From an uncultured Candidatus Altimarinota bacterium (lineage in GTDB: Bacteria > Patescibacteriota > Gracilibacteria > UBA4473): a DNA stretch of 14,307 nucleotides. The translations under genes were made by a program, and so were the position numbers. This document shows positions 5,534 to 11,855 of this stretch, in pieces. Every line of letters begins with the position of its first letter. The first letter of the stretch is position 1. Below the pieces are notes generated by a model. That model was not told where the DNA came from. It ran no database searches and worked only from the letters and a program-made list of their open reading frames with translations. The stretch covers positions 1 through 14,307 of the forward strand of contig CALIGR010000030.1 in the NCBI GenBank assembly GCA_938021445.1, written 5' to 3'.

Positions 5534-6765
5534 ATCCGCGTCTGCCCATTGCCTCGGATAATCCACTTATAGCTCGTCATGGCCTCTAATCCCATTGGGC
5601 CACGCGCGTGGAGTTTTTGCGTTGAAATACCAATCTCTGCGCCTAGCTCCAGCTGCTCACCGTCACTGTAGCCGGTTTCGGTATTGTGAAAGACGCAGGC
5701 AGCATCAACTTGGCTTAAAAAGGTTTCAATATTATGGGTATTTTCACTAATGATGGCTTCGCTGTGTTTCGATGAATGGGTGCGAATATGCGTGAGTGCC
5801 TTATCTAAATTTTTGACTGTTTTGAGACTTAGTTCGTAGCCTAGAAACTCAGTCCCAAAATGTTTAGTTTCGGCTCTTTCTAAATTTTTATAGTGTTTTG
5901 TTAATTTTTCAAAACTTTGTCTATCGGCATAGATTTTTACGTTCACATCCGTGAGAGGCGTGATTATATCGGCAATTTTATTTAGATTCGTTTCATGAAT
6001 GATCAGCGTGTCTAGAGCATTACAGACGCTCGGGCGACGTGTTTTGGCTGACCAAACTACTTTCTTAACGATGTCTATTTTGCCTGACTCGTCCCAGTAG
6101 GTGTGGACGATACCAGCCCCAGTTTCGATCACAGGAACTTTCGCGTTGTCACGGACGAATTGGATCAATTTCTGACTACCTCGAGGAATGATGACATCAA
6201 TATCATTTACCGCCGCGAGCATGGCCTTGGTCGCGGCTCGTTCAGCCGGAAGTAGAGCAACGACATCGGTTGGTAGATTTTCTGATTTTAGCGTTTCTTG
6301 GATGATTTTATATACGCATTCGTTGGTGTGTTGAGCATCGGATCCACCTTTGAGAGCAATGGCGTTTTGAGTTTTAAAGGCGATCCCAAACGCATCGGTG
6401 GTTACATTTGGGCGAGCTTCGTAGATCATCCCAATTACACCGATGGGGACGCGTGTTTGTTTCACCGTTAGGCCATTTTTCAATGTGCGCTGTTCTATGA
6501 CTTTGCCGATGGGGGAATCTAAGTTTGTGAGTTGTTTGAGTCCTTGCGCCATCTCCTCGATTCGTTTTGGGGTTAACTTAAGACGGTCGTACTTTGGATC
6601 GTCGCTTTCCATGCGGTCGAGATCTTTTTGATTTTCGGTTAAAACTAATTTTTCATTGATTTTTAAGTTTTTTGCGAGAGCCAGTAGTGTTTGATTAATT
6701 TTCTCGGTAGGACATTGAGCCAATTCTATTTGCGCGGTTTTGAGGTTTGAGAGATCGGTATTCAT
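5530..6765 (-). CDS. proA: Glutamate-5-semialdehyde dehydrogenase (gamma-glutamyl phosphate reductase)
   Basis: Second step of proline synthesis: NADPH-dependent reduction of glutamyl-5-phosphate to glutamate-5-semialdehyde. It is 411 residues, the family's usual length. PIGVIGMIYEARPNVTTDA (107-125) and ALKGGSDA (137-144) are cofactor-binding signatures, IPRGSQKLI lies at 193-201, and RRPSVCNALDT (243-253) holds the catalytic Cys248. GAGIVH (216-221) replaces the more common GAGNCH. It is last in the operon, 11 bases after proC, with no visible Shine-Dalgarno site. Its 3' end overlaps the convergent methyltransferase gene by 4 bases. I found no terminator after it, so antisense read-through is possible. 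Confidence 0.97.
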   Translation of the reverse strand: MNTDLSNLKTAQIELAQCPTEKINQTLLALAKNLKINEKLVLTENQKDLDRMESDDPKYDRLKLTPKRIEEMAQGLKQLTNLDSPIGKVIEQRTLKNGLTVKQTRVPIGVIGMIYEARPNVTTDAFGIAFKTQNAIALKGGSDAQHTNECVYKIIQETLKSENLPTDVVALLPAERAATKAMLAAVNDIDVIIPRGSQKLIQFVRDNAKVPVIETGAGIVHTYWDESGKIDIVKKVVWSAKTRRPSVCNALDTLIIHETNLNKIADIITPLTDVNVKIYADRQSFEKLTKHYKNLERAETKHFGTEFLGYELSLKTVKNLDKALTHIRTHSSKHSEAIISENTHNIETFLSQVDAACVFHNTETGYSDGEQLELGAEIGISTQKLHARGPMGLEAMTSYKWIIRGNGQTRI

Positions 6766-6776
6766 AAATTGGTGTT

Positions 6777-7544
6777 TTAAGCATTTTTATCAAGCTCAGT
6801 CATCCTCTCGAATCCGACCTGAAGGGATTCGCTGAAGCGCTGGTCAAAACCATTAGCCTGCATGGTTTCTATGATCGCTTCTGTAACGCCGCCTTTGCTG
6901 GAGACTTGTGCGGTGAGCAATTCACTGTTGGTTTCTTTTAGACAGATGGCGGAGCCAAAGAAGGTCGTTCGGGCGATGGTTTCGGCTTGTTTTTGAGTAA
7001 AACCCAGTTTAATGGCTTCTTGTTTCATGAGCGTTTGAATATAGGCGAGATAACCGGGGCCGGATCCAGATATCAATGTGATTTTATCAACGAGTTTTTC
7101 GTTGGTTAGTTGGATAGACTCTCCAAGACAATTGAAGATTTCGGTGATTTCTTGGTCTAGAGAATTGTTTAGATTCTCACTATACCAACCAATCACACCC
7201 GCTTGATGTTTAACCGGTAGATTTGGCATACATCGAACAATATGATTGTGAGTGAAATATTTTTTTAGTGTCTTAATTTTGGTTCCAGCCAGCATTGAGA
7301 TGATAATGGTTTCGGGCCCTATTAACTGGGCTATGTCTAAATCAGGAAGTGCTTGGGGTTTTACCGCTAGTAAAACATAATTAGCTTTCATTAAATCTTC
7401 GAGTTGAGCTAATTGGCAATCTTGAGATTTTGCTTTTCCTGGAGTGCGATCGAGTGCTGTTATTTTTAAATTTGATTGCGCTCGTAGACCTTTGTAAAAA
7501 GCTTGCCCCATATGCCCGAAGCCAACAATAACTAGTTGTTTCAT
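6777..7544 (-). CDS. proC: Pyrroline-5-carboxylate reductase
   Basis: Final step of proline synthesis: NAD(P)H-dependent reduction of pyrroline-5-carboxylate to proline. It is 255 residues, slightly shorter than the usual 265-275. The N-terminal dinucleotide loop is VIVGFGHMGQAF (5-16). AVKPQ (60-64) and ISGSGPGYLAY (158-168) are family signatures, and VSSKGGVTEAIIETM (214-228) matches the conserved TxPGGTT block near the C-terminus. The ATG overlaps the proB TGA in an ATGA arrangement (7541-7544), which implies translational coupling, and proA follows after 11 bases. Placing proC between proB and proA gives the complete three-enzyme route from glutamate to proline in one transcript. Confidence 0.96.
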   Translation of the reverse strand: MKQLVIVGFGHMGQAFYKGLRAQSNLKITALDRTPGKAKSQDCQLAQLEDLMKANYVLLAVKPQALPDLDIAQLIGPETIIISMLAGTKIKTLKKYFTHNHIVRCMPNLPVKHQAGVIGWYSENLNNSLDQEITEIFNCLGESIQLTNEKLVDKITLISGSGPGYLAYIQTLMKQEAIKLGFTQKQAETIARTTFFGSAICLKETNSELLTAQVSSKGGVTEAIIETMQANGFDQRFSESLQVGFERMTELDKNA

Positions 7545-8329
7545 GTTTTTGTAATTTTAGTTCCAGCATGTTCGTTGTCCAAAATTTGTTTTAGTTGTTC
7601 CGGCTTTTTTCCGTTGATAATCCAGGCCTCATCAACTCCAGAATTTATAGCTTTTCTGATGTTCATTAACTTTGTGGCCATGCCTCCGGTTCCGCCAGCT
7701 GAAGTGTTTTTACAGTGGTATTTAATGAAGTCATCACTTAGTTTTGAAACGTCTAAGTGTGGGACCGTTTTTTGGGTATCGTAGTCTATGAAGCCATCGG
7801 AGCTGGTATTGAATATCAAGCGGTTAGACTGCGCGAGTGGTGCACAAGTGATGGCGACGACAGCCGCTAAGTGGTCATTGTCGCCAAAGCTATGATTTTT
7901 ATCTTCTTCTAGCTCAGTATCATCCACTCCGTCGTTGAAATTAAGTATGTATAAAAAATCATTGGAGAGCGCGGCTCGGATTGTATTGGTTGAAGTTTTA
8001 CGTTCTAGATCGGCATAGGTCACTAGTTTTTGGAGTACTACTTTTTGGGGTAGATTTTGTTTCCAGGCTTCAACTAAGTAAGGCTGCCCGACCTCGGCCA
8101 ATAAGCGTTTCACGGTAGTAGGTGATTGCGCTTTTACTTTTTTTCCTTGAGTAAGTGCTTTTCCAATGCCAACGGCACCAGAGCTAACAATCAAAGTTTT
8201 GCCGGAGTATTTATTAATTATACTTCCGTGTTGAGCGATGATATTGGTGTCTATTAAATCGTTTCCAGAAAAATCTTGAGTGGTGAGAACGGCGGTTCCG
8301 TATTTGATAACGGTTATTTTTGCTTCCAT
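7541..8329 (-). CDS. proB: Glutamate 5-kinase (kinase domain only, no PUA domain)
   Basis: Committed step of proline synthesis: phosphorylates glutamate to glutamyl-5-phosphate. At 262 residues it consists of the amino-acid-kinase domain alone, without the C-terminal PUA domain of the roughly 370-residue E. coli enzyme. Motifs are KYGTAVLT (9-16), SSGAVGIGKAL (49-59), a glutamate-site stretch NFNDGVDD (130-137, usually NEND), SFGDNDHLAA (147-156) and AGGTGGMATK (211-220). The end, HAGTKITKT, matches the normal end of the kinase domain, confirming that TGA is a stop here. It is the first structural gene of proB-proC-proA, beginning 14 bases after the U-tract of the proline attenuator. Confidence 0.96.
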   Translation of the reverse strand: MEAKITVIKYGTAVLTTQDFSGNDLIDTNIIAQHGSIINKYSGKTLIVSSGAVGIGKALTQGKKVKAQSPTTVKRLLAEVGQPYLVEAWKQNLPQKVVLQKLVTYADLERKTSTNTIRAALSNDFLYILNFNDGVDDTELEEDKNHSFGDNDHLAAVVAITCAPLAQSNRLIFNTSSDGFIDYDTQKTVPHLDVSKLSDDFIKYHCKNTSAGGTGGMATKLMNIRKAINSGVDEAWIINGKKPEQLKQILDNEHAGTKITKT

Positions 8330-8343
8330 TGTTTTATTTTTTT

Positions 8344-8372
8344 AAAAAATCACTCTGAGGTTTTTCAGAGCG
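8344..8372 (-). terminator. Attenuator terminator of the proline operon
   Basis: On the minus strand CGCTCTGA (8372-8365) pairs with TCAGAGTG (8358-8351), 8 pairs including one G-U, around the loop AAAACC. One A and six U (8349-8344) follow directly. It lies 14 bases before the proB ATG and after the Pro-containing leader ORF. The base of its 5' arm (8368-8372) is also part of the antiterminator, so the two folds exclude each other. Confidence 0.9.
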
Positions 8373-8431
8373 AGGTGGTTTAGTTCGTTGTTTTGAATTC
8401 ACAATTTATCCACTCACTCTTGGTGAAGCGG
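8368..8431 (-). promoter_or_regulatory. Proline attenuator: anti-antiterminator and antiterminator segments
   Basis: On the minus strand GAGTGAGTGG (8419-8410), which contains the leader stop codon, pairs with CCACCTCGCTC (8378-8368), ten pairs with one bulged C and one G-U. This antiterminator captures the 5' arm of the terminator. A competing upstream pairing, TTCAC (8427-8423) with GTGAG (8417-8413), extended across an internal loop by CC (8431-8430) with GG (8411-8410), would hide the same segment. A ribosome stalled at the Pro codons (8440-8429) leaves 8419-8410 free for antitermination, while one terminating at 8416-8414 covers it and favours the terminator. Confidence 0.82.
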
Positions 8432-8467
8432 GGGTTGAGGCAAGATAACTGTTTGTTGTAAATTCAT
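8414..8467 (-). CDS. Pro-containing leader peptide of the proline operon
   Basis: A 17-codon ORF, MNLQQTVILPQPPLHQE, from ATG 8467 to TGA at 8414-8416. Pro occupies codons 10, 12 and 13 (CCT, CCC, CCG). Consecutive prolines are also intrinsically slow to translate, which could sharpen sensing. The ATG lies about 3 bases after the predicted transcription start, and the stop codon falls inside the antiterminator segment. The inferred role is to sense charged tRNA-Pro and control read-through of the terminator before proB. The layout copies that of the arginine operon leader in this window: promoter, a start codon almost at the 5' end, a short peptide rich in the end product, competing hairpins, then a terminator. 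Confidence 0.88.
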   Translation of the reverse strand: MNLQQTVILPQPPLHQE

Positions 8468-8477
8468 ATCTGAAATA

Positions 8478-8505
8478 AAGATAGATGAAAAACTGATTTT
8501 GTAAA
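8478..8505 (-). promoter_or_regulatory. Promoter of the proline operon
   Basis: On the minus strand TTTACA (8505-8500, five of six to consensus), a 16-base spacer and TATCTT (8483-8478, four of six). The leader ATG begins 10 bases after the -10 box. It shares the 215-base intergenic region with the divergent promoter of the M23 gene. Confidence 0.7.
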
Positions 8506-8510
8506 GATTT

Positions 8511-8538
8511 TTGAGATCGTCACCGTTTTTGCTATACA
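8511..8538 (+). promoter_or_regulatory. Promoter of the M23 peptidase gene, leaderless
   Basis: TTGAGA (8511-8516, five of six), a 16-base spacer and TATACA (8533-8538, four of six). Only six bases separate the -10 box from ATG 8545, so transcription should start at or next to the first codon. Confidence 0.65.
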
Positions 8539-8544
8539 GAGATT

Positions 8545-9057
8545 ATGAACTTAAGCGGTAAACTTTTTCAGGATGGTGGTGATCATCGTGTGACTCAAAA
8601 ATTTGGACTGAGGCCAGAGGTTTATTCGCAGTTTGGCCTCAAGGGGCACAACGGTGTGGACTATAGAGCAAAGGTGGGGACGCCGTTCTATGCAGTGGCG
8701 GCGGGGAAGGTTATAAGGGTTGAGCATAATCCTAAAGGCTATGGGAAACATATCCGTATTGAAAACACAGAAGGGCTGACGCTGTACGCACACCTTGATA
8801 AGACGTTTGTTAAAAAAGGGGACTCAGTCTTAGTTGGAGACAAGATTGGGCTGACTGGGAATACGGGCTTTAGCACGGGGCCGCATCTGCACTTTGAAGT
8901 GCGCCCAAAACCGTATAGGTTTAAAAACGGTTATGCGGGAGCGGTGGATCCATTGAAAGTAGTCTGGAATAAAGGAAAACCACTTTGGCTTACGGTGATT
9001 TTATTGGTGGTAGAATTTCTTTTTAAGCACTATCAAAAAAGCAGTACTAAAAAATAA
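8545..9057 (+). CDS. M23 (LytM-type) metallopeptidase with C-terminal membrane helix
   Basis: A 170-residue zinc peptidase of family M23, whose members cleave peptide cross-links in peptidoglycan. The zinc ligands are visible: His35 and Asp39 in GHNGVDY, and His116 in the HLHFE motif (114-118). His83 in YAHL and His114 are the expected catalytic histidines. GTPFYAVAAGKV (45-56) and GLTGNTGFSTGPH (102-114) are typical of the beta-sheet core. There is no N-terminal signal peptide. Instead a single hydrophobic segment, about residues 147-161, lies next to a basic tail (KHYQKSSTKK). Such a tail normally stays in the cytoplasm, which would place the catalytic domain outside despite the missing signal. 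It is probably monocistronic, and its 3' end faces the SLH gene across a 39-base gap without a convincing terminator. Confidence 0.92.
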   Translation: MNLSGKLFQDGGDHRVTQKFGLRPEVYSQFGLKGHNGVDYRAKVGTPFYAVAAGKVIRVEHNPKGYGKHIRIENTEGLTLYAHLDKTFVKKGDSVLVGDKIGLTGNTGFSTGPHLHFEVRPKPYRFKNGYAGAVDPLKVVWNKGKPLWLTVILLVVEFLFKHYQKSSTKK

Positions 9058-9096
9058 AACTAAAAATCTAATCTTGAAGACAAGTGAAGTTGCGAT

Positions 9097-10104
9097 CTAG
9101 GGTTGTACGGCCGCGACAGATGGCATCTCAACATTGTCGAGTTGGAAGCTCAGCAGTGTTTCGTTGATGACTTGTGTGAGTTCTTCAGAGAAAGGCCTCA
9201 TCCGCTCAGATTTTTGTCCGGCTCTTTTGGTCTGTTTGATAGCGAGGTGTAGCTCAGAGATCCCGGCCAAGTTTTTTTCATACCGAAAATTTCTCAAACT
9301 TTCCACGAGATGTTTCATGGCTTTTGAAATGGCTTGAGCCGCGACAGCGTCTTGGTTGTTTCGAGTTCGGACAATTTTTTCATTCAGTTTTAGGATGCTG
9401 TGGACTTGAAACTCAGCATCTTGATAATTTCCGGATTTTACAGACTGAAGGAACTGTTTGATAGCCGCCTGAAGCCGTATGAGTTCTTTGGTTTCTATAT
9501 TTCCATGATGGACTCGAAGCTGTCTGTAGGTCATAACTCCAACTTCTCTTCGGGTGAGGTGACGACCTGGGAGATAGTTGTTATTCGCATCAATATGAGC
9601 TATTTGATATTTTTTGGCATAACCAAAAAAAGGTACCATCCAGCTTTCATTGGGTACATCGTTGGCAATGTTTCTATCAGTTTTGTGATTCCCAATATAG
9701 GTAGCGGTCGCTCTTAACAGAAAAGCTAAAAACTCAGACTTGGTAACCGGGTCGTGTGGCCTGAAATTTGGGGCTCCTTTTTTTACAACTCCCGTCTGAA
9801 CCCCACGGTCAACAATAGTGGCGTACCAAACATTTGGATCAACGTCTCCAAAATGAGTAACTTCTGTTTTTTCTGGTATTCTGATCTGCCCGGCTCTCAT
9901 AGCAACGGTCAGGGCTTCAGCTCGAGTGACCGATCCGCCGGGTCGAAAGAATCCTTCAGCGTTCGGCCTCATGATTCCAACTTCACTCAGGTGCTCGAAA
10001 TAATGTCGATGTGGATCATCGGCGGGAATGTCATTGAGAGCGAAAGTAGACAAGAATGGAATAAGTCCTAAAGCCGTGACCAAAAATCTTGTCCATAAAT
10101 TCAT
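9097..10104 (-). CDS. Surface protein with three SLH domains
   Basis: A secreted 335-residue protein. Residues 1-22 form a signal peptide with a basic-then-hydrophobic layout. Three S-layer homology repeats follow: about 24-72 (DIPADDPHRHYFEHLSEVGI, FRPGGSVTRAEAL), about 84-133 (FGDVDPNVWYATIVDRGV, FRPHDPVTKSEFL) and about 146-196 (ANDVPNESWMVPFFGYAKKY, LPGRHLTRREVGVM). SLH domains bind pyruvylated secondary cell-wall polymers and anchor proteins to the surface. The rest (about 203-335) is charged and probably helical, with no domain I recognise. A strong promoter ends 8 bases before ATG 10104. It is probably a single-gene unit, divergent from the HD-domain gene. Confidence 0.9.
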   Translation of the reverse strand: MNLWTRFLVTALGLIPFLSTFALNDIPADDPHRHYFEHLSEVGIMRPNAEGFFRPGGSVTRAEALTVAMRAGQIRIPEKTEVTHFGDVDPNVWYATIVDRGVQTGVVKKGAPNFRPHDPVTKSEFLAFLLRATATYIGNHKTDRNIANDVPNESWMVPFFGYAKKYQIAHIDANNNYLPGRHLTRREVGVMTYRQLRVHHGNIETKELIRLQAAIKQFLQSVKSGNYQDAEFQVHSILKLNEKIVRTRNNQDAVAAQAISKAMKHLVESLRNFRYEKNLAGISELHLAIKQTKRAGQKSERMRPFSEELTQVINETLLSFQLDNVEMPSVAAVQP

Positions 10105-10112
10105 CAGTTATG

Positions 10113-10141
10113 AATATATTTTTTGTTCTATAGCTGGTCAA
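10113..10141 (-). promoter_or_regulatory. Promoter of the SLH gene, leaderless
   Basis: On the minus strand TTGACC (10141-10136, five of six), an optimal 17-base spacer and TATATT (10118-10113, five of six). The ATG at 10104 starts 8 bases after the -10 box, predicting a 5' untranslated region of about 0-3 bases. Confidence 0.8.
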
Positions 10142-10167
10142 TTTTTTTGTACAACATGAAAGTTTAT

Positions 10168-10196
10168 TTGTTGACTTTTTGTTTTATTTATATAAA
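10168..10196 (+). promoter_or_regulatory. Promoter region of the HD-domain gene
   Basis: A good -10 box TATAAA (10191-10196, five of six) lies 9 bases before ATG 10206. The best -35 element is ambiguous: TTGTTG (10168-10173) has ideal 17-base spacing but matches at only three positions, while TTGACT (10171-10176) matches at five but leaves only 14 bases. The surrounding sequence is nearly all A and T. Confidence 0.5.
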
Positions 10197-10205
10197 AAAT
10201 AATTG

Positions 10206-11855
10206 ATGACTGATACTGAAAAAGGGGAACCAGTGTTTGAGATAGAGGGAAATCTAGATCAGCAAATAAAAGATCAGTATTATTACGATGTTTTTAAGCG
10301 CTGCATTTCTTTATATAAAGGATCAAGTAGCCCAGAAGGTTATTTTTTTGGTGCGGTTTTTGGTGATTTTGAAGGATATGAGATGTATATTTACCAGAAA
10401 TGGAATGAAAAAATTGCAGTTCAAAAGGATTTGTACTTGTCTTCTGAAACTTTTATGCACTTCACTCAAAAATTTAAGGCTGAGATAGAAGTCGCTACCC
10501 AACTTTTTAAAGAAGTTGCTCATCCGAGTAATGGCTTGGTGGTTCTTTCTGCAGAACAGAATCAGGTGATTGATAGTTTTAAAGAAAAAATAAATCCACG
10601 ATTTACACTTTTTGATGTAGATTCAGGGTTTCAGCGAATTGATATGAAAGATTTCACACAAAAGAATGATCGTAAATGGTTTACGGCTTTGAGGCTTACC
10701 ACGCACAATGCTGAAATGAGACAGGTGAGTTCTAAAAAATTAAGACCACTTTATGAAAAAATTGTTGATGAAAATTTAGCAATAGAAGTAAGACTAGAGG
10801 CTTTAGAAGAATTTCGAAAGTATATCGATTTTTCATTTATTCATATTAGCCAAGAGGATCTTGATAAGGTTTTAGATATTGCTAAAAATTTTCAGAAAAT
10901 GGGGGTTCTTGGAGAGGTAAATCAACTAGACTATCGTATTACGCGGCAGATAGAAGAAACAATGTGGAAAACAAAATTTTTGAAAATGCCACAAGGTCAT
11001 AGAGATAAGCTCTTTCATGGAGTTCGTGTTTTTGAGCGATTGTATCGAAACAAATTTCGTAATAGCGAGCGAAGCGCTTTTGCACAAAACCAAAATGAAG
11101 CGGCTTATAATCATATTTTACGCTCGATTGATATTGTTTTAGGCCTAGTCCATTCTGGTGAGGTTAATGAAGACCTTTTAACAGGACCTTTTAGGGAGAT
11201 CTTAAGTCAACTTGATTTGCAAAATCCTGATAATTTGTTGGAATTGTGTCTCACCGTGTTAGCGCACGACGTAGTGGAGGATGAACTTAAATCTGCAGAT
11301 GGAAAATCAGTTAATGCGGTGTGGATGAGAAACGTATTGGGGGGGGGAGGTCTGGACCCAGCAATGGTCGAGCGTGTTGTTAGGCGATCTGAACTAATGA
11401 ATGCCAGAGTTTGTTTAGGTGATGAGATGGCAGATCCTAATTTTGATGATGGAAGACCATCCTATAAAGCCTACTTGGAGCGATTAGAAAATACAGATGA
11501 CCCTTATATTCTGATGGCAAAATTTGGTGATATTTTTCAAAATTCCTGCTCGAGTCATGGAAAACAATTGGAGGTTGATGAAAAGAATGGAATACTGCCT
11601 CAGTTTAGTTTGAATTACTTGAAAAAACATATTTCCGCTACAGTTGATTTTTTAAAGCCTTATTGTGACGGTTTTAAATTGCTGTTGGGCCAAAAGGTTA
11701 AAGATAAAGTTAAAACTAAAAATCCACAACTTGAATACCTTTCTGGATTTTGGAAAAAAATACTTGGTACGCCAGAAGATGAGGTTATGACCTCAACGGC
11801 TGAAAGAGTTCTAGAAATGCTTCGTCCGGTTCCTCGAATTGGTCTTGATGATTAA
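10206..11855 (+). CDS. RelA/SpoT-type HD hydrolase domain protein
   Basis: A 549-residue protein. Residues about 300-450 resemble the HD hydrolase domain of RelA/SpoT and MESH1 enzymes, which remove pyrophosphate from (p)ppGpp or related nucleotides. His303 (YNHIL), His354-Asp355 with Glu358-Asp359 (HDVVED) and Asp442 (KFGDIFQN, matching KLADRLHN) reproduce the metal ligands and catalytic acidic pair. No synthetase, TGS or ACT domain follows. The N-terminal 300 residues are mixed, mostly helical sequence that I do not recognise. I start it at ATG 10206 rather than the in-frame TTG at 10203, because a -10 box lies 9 bases upstream of that ATG. Codon use is AT-rich, like the AviRa-like gene. 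The 3' end overlaps the rRNA methyltransferase gene by 4 bases. Domain call fairly sure; substrate inferred. Confidence 0.7.
   Translation: MTDTEKGEPVFEIEGNLDQQIKDQYYYDVFKRCISLYKGSSSPEGYFFGAVFGDFEGYEMYIYQKWNEKIAVQKDLYLSSETFMHFTQKFKAEIEVATQLFKEVAHPSNGLVVLSAEQNQVIDSFKEKINPRFTLFDVDSGFQRIDMKDFTQKNDRKWFTALRLTTHNAEMRQVSSKKLRPLYEKIVDENLAIEVRLEALEEFRKYIDFSFIHISQEDLDKVLDIAKNFQKMGVLGEVNQLDYRITRQIEETMWKTKFLKMPQGHRDKLFHGVRVFERLYRNKFRNSERSAFAQNQNEAAYNHILRSIDIVLGLVHSGEVNEDLLTGPFREILSQLDLQNPDNLLELCLTVLAHDVVEDELKSADGKSVNAVWMRNVLGGGGLDPAMVERVVRRSELMNARVCLGDEMADPNFDDGRPSYKAYLERLENTDDPYILMAKFGDIFQNSCSSHGKQLEVDEKNGILPQFSLNYLKKHISATVDFLKPYCDGFKLLLGQKVKDKVKTKNPQLEYLSGFWKKILGTPEDEVMTSTAERVLEMLRPVPRIGLDD

Noticed and set aside
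7541..7543. Recoding of TGA (as in Gracilibacteria or Absconditabacteria)
   Set aside because: proB ends at TGA exactly where the kinase domain should end and proC begins, so TGA is a stop here.
9058..9096. Terminator between the convergent M23 and SLH genes
   Set aside because: Only a 4-base stem (CTTG/CAAG) is present, with no T-tract.
10203..10205. TTG start for the HD-domain gene
   Set aside because: The very next codon is ATG and lies at the expected distance from the -10 box; TTG would add one residue without support.
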